Shown: piece after piece, positions 8,128 through 9,531 of the stretch | How positions within the stretch are numbered: position 1 is the first letter of the stretch | Layout of the letters: each line of letters opens with the position of its first letter | Origin: an uncultured Collinsella sp. | Lineage (GTDB): Bacteria > Actinomycetota > Coriobacteriia > Coriobacteriales > Coriobacteriaceae | Length of the DNA stretch: 9,531 bases | NCBI GenBank assembly: GCA_900551205.1 | Contig: URUW01000057.1 | Coordinates: 1-9,531 of the forward strand | Direction: 5' to 3' | Program-made: the position numbers and the translations under genes | Notes under the pieces: generated by a model | Told to the model about the DNA's origin: nothing | Database searches by the model: none | What the model saw: the letters and a program-made list of their open reading frames with translations, nothing else

Positions 8128-9531
8128 TCATCTCTCGTATGTATCGAGGTATTCCTGCTTGAGCGTCTGCGAGGACGACTTGATCTTTTCCACGAGCGTG
8201 CCGGCTTCGATGAAGTAGAACGAGTTGGTGAGGTCTGCCAGGTCGTCGAGCAGATGGCTTGAAATGAGCACGCTTCGTCCCCGCGCCACCTCGCTGCGCA
8301 TCGCGTCGCAGGAGGTTTTCCGCTTTCCCGGATCGAGGCCGTTCAGCGGTTCATCGAGGATGAGGTACGGGCAATCGGTCGCTATCGCCATGGCAAGCTT
8401 TACCTGCTGCTTCATTCCTGTCGAGAGTTTACGGGTCGGCTTGTCGAGATATGGGGAGATTCCGAGGGAGTCGCAGAGCGAGTCGATGTCGGCGGCCGAT
8501 TTCCACGCCTTCCTAACGAAAGCAAGGTGCTCGATGGCCGATAGCGTGGGGTAGAGATCCGCGCCGCCCGAAGAGCTCAGGTAGACGAGTTCTGCAAATT
8601 CGGCTGATCGACGTTGGCAGATTCCGTCTGCCGCCAGGCTTCCCGAGCGGATGCGGGTGGGAAATTGGCCCGACAGCGCTTCAAGAAGGGTGGTTTTCCC
8701 CGAGCCGTTGGGAGCAACGAGGCCCGCCGCCGTTCCCGGGCTCAGGAAAAGCGACCCGATTGAAAGTATCGTCGTGCTTCCGTATCCCACGCTCGCGTCC
8801 AGAAGCTCGAGCCCATGGTGCTTTTTCGCGGGTCCAGGCTGTTTGGGGGAACGTGTCGCAACGGCGCCGACCGCAAAAAAGACCGCGACGTATGCCAGGG
8901 CCACGGCAAGCATCGATGCGCTGCCTGAACCGGAGCCAATGAATTCTGTCGGGAAGCATCCTACGTAACCCGTTGCCTCGATAGGCGAGAATACGGGCAG
9001 CGGCAGGAGATTGAGCGCGGCGTTATGCCCTAGTGCCGAATCGGACAGTAACGGGAATGCCGGGGCCGCGACAAGCAGCGCGGAGGTAAGGGGGCCCGCG
9101 AGGACGCGCCTCGTTGCGGTCGATATGACGGCGGAGCAAACGGATATCAAGGTTCCGCCCGCAAGCAGCGCGAGAAGCAGGGCTGTGAAGACGTTTCCCG
9201 CGGTCGTGGTGGCAAGCGCGCCGTCATGGAAGAAGGCGATCGGGTACCCAATTTGCCCGAAGCCGTTTAGGGCCAAGGCGTAAATGCCCCCGGGTGCGAG
9301 GCCGGCGAGGAGCATCGCGGTCCCCGCGGCGATTATCGAAAACACGATCTGGATAAGGCGCCGGAATTTGGGCACGGGCGCCTTCGCCGCCAGGGTCCCG
9401 GGCCTTGTGGCGCCGAGCACGAGTATCGACGAGAGAAGGAAGGGGATGAAGGGAAGGAAAGACGGCGCCGTGGCAATGGCGTAAGGCAGGAAGGAAAGGA
9501 ATGGCAGGTCGTTTGCGGAGGCCGGGATATC
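8128..9531 (-). CDS. ABC transporter: membrane region fused to ATPase domain (partial)
   Basis: The frame is open to the right edge, so the N terminus is missing; 467 residues are visible. A GTG at 9420 could start it, but the 37 upstream codons are open and hydrophobic (FLPYAIATAPSFLPFIPFLL), so the protein most likely begins beyond the window. Visible residues 10 to about 227 hold about five hydrophobic, membrane-like segments. Residues 240-467 are an ABC ATPase domain with Walker A GLVAPNGSGKTT (270-281), signature LSTGMKQQ (369-376), Walker B YLILDEP (389-395, catalytic Glu394) and the switch His426 in LISSHLL. The usual Q-loop Gln is not evident: the equivalent stretch reads YLSSSGGADLYPTLS, as in some ABC-2-type exporters. 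An ABC-2-like exporter half-transporter is the best guess; the substrate is unknown. The core motifs look intact, so it is probably active. It is the only clearly accessory gene here, and no partner gene is visible. Confidence 0.88.
   Translation of the reverse strand, partial: DIPASANDLPFLSFLPYAIATAPSFLPFIPFLLSSILVLGATRPGTLAAKAPVPKFRRLIQIVFSIIAAGTAMLLAGLAPGGIYALALNGFGQIGYPIAFFHDGALATTTAGNVFTALLLALLAGGTLISVCSAVISTATRRVLAGPLTSALLVAAPAFPLLSDSALGHNAALNLLPLPVFSPIEATGYVGCFPTEFIGSGSGSASMLAVALAYVAVFFAVGAVATRSPKQPGPAKKHHGLELLDASVGYGSTTILSIGSLFLSPGTAAGLVAPNGSGKTTLLEALSGQFPTRIRSGSLAADGICQRRSAEFAELVYLSSSGGADLYPTLSAIEHLAFVRKAWKSAADIDSLCDSLGISPYLDKPTRKLSTGMKQQVKLAMAIATDCPYLILDEPLNGLDPGKRKTSCDAMRSEVARGRSVLISSHLLDDLADLTNSFYFIEAGTLVEKIKSSSQTLKQEYLDTYER

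Noticed and set aside
9418..9420. GTG 9420 as the true start of the ABC protein
   Set aside because: The same frame stays open to the window edge and encodes a hydrophobic segment fitting the membrane region, so the gene most likely begins outside the window.
9284..9484. Small plus-strand frame near the right edge
   Set aside because: It lies opposite the hydrophobic, membrane-like part of the ABC protein, which has intact motifs further on. The plus-strand product is low-complexity and has no ribosome binding site I can defend.

Overview
The window looks like ordinary chromosome from a high-GC Gram-positive of the class Coriobacteriia, probably Collinsella or a close relative. This rests on strong G/C preference at third codon positions, a split two-subunit transketolase, the secA-prfB pairing, and an L31 protein with a long Ala/Lys/Glu tail. 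The genus is inferred from overall resemblance, not from a marker gene. Every protein gene I can support lies on the minus strand, so transcription runs from right to left.

From right to left. The right edge cuts into a protein that fuses an N-terminal membrane region to a C-terminal ABC ATPase (8128 to past 9531). A promoter and an 80-base leader with two hairpins come next and lead into rpmE (ribosomal protein L31, 7516-7941), which ends at a strong terminator (about 7440-7480). A 307-base gap holds two related GGGACAGGTT-type repeat units, a perfect inverted repeat and a weak promoter candidate. It is followed by secA (4401-7208) and prfB (3253-4401), whose stop and start codons overlap by one base. 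A hairpin-rich spacer (3086-3252) separates prfB from a YitT-family membrane protein (2195-3085). A further spacer precedes the two transketolase subunit genes (1156-1986 and 230-1154), which end at a hairpin terminator (151-183). The first 150 bases hold no gene I can identify.

The gene products are mostly housekeeping: protein export (SecA), translation termination (RF2), the large ribosomal subunit (L31) and the non-oxidative pentose phosphate pathway (transketolase). The ABC fusion and YitT proteins are membrane proteins of unknown substrate.

I did not find a new defence, mobile or biosynthetic system. The points most worth checking are a frameshift in the transketolase C-terminal subunit that looks like a deletion of about 17 bases; an SPT tripeptide where RF2 proteins normally carry SPF; the tailed L31 with its structured leader; a terminator-like hairpin just ahead of the YitT ribosome binding site; and the repeat units upstream of secA.
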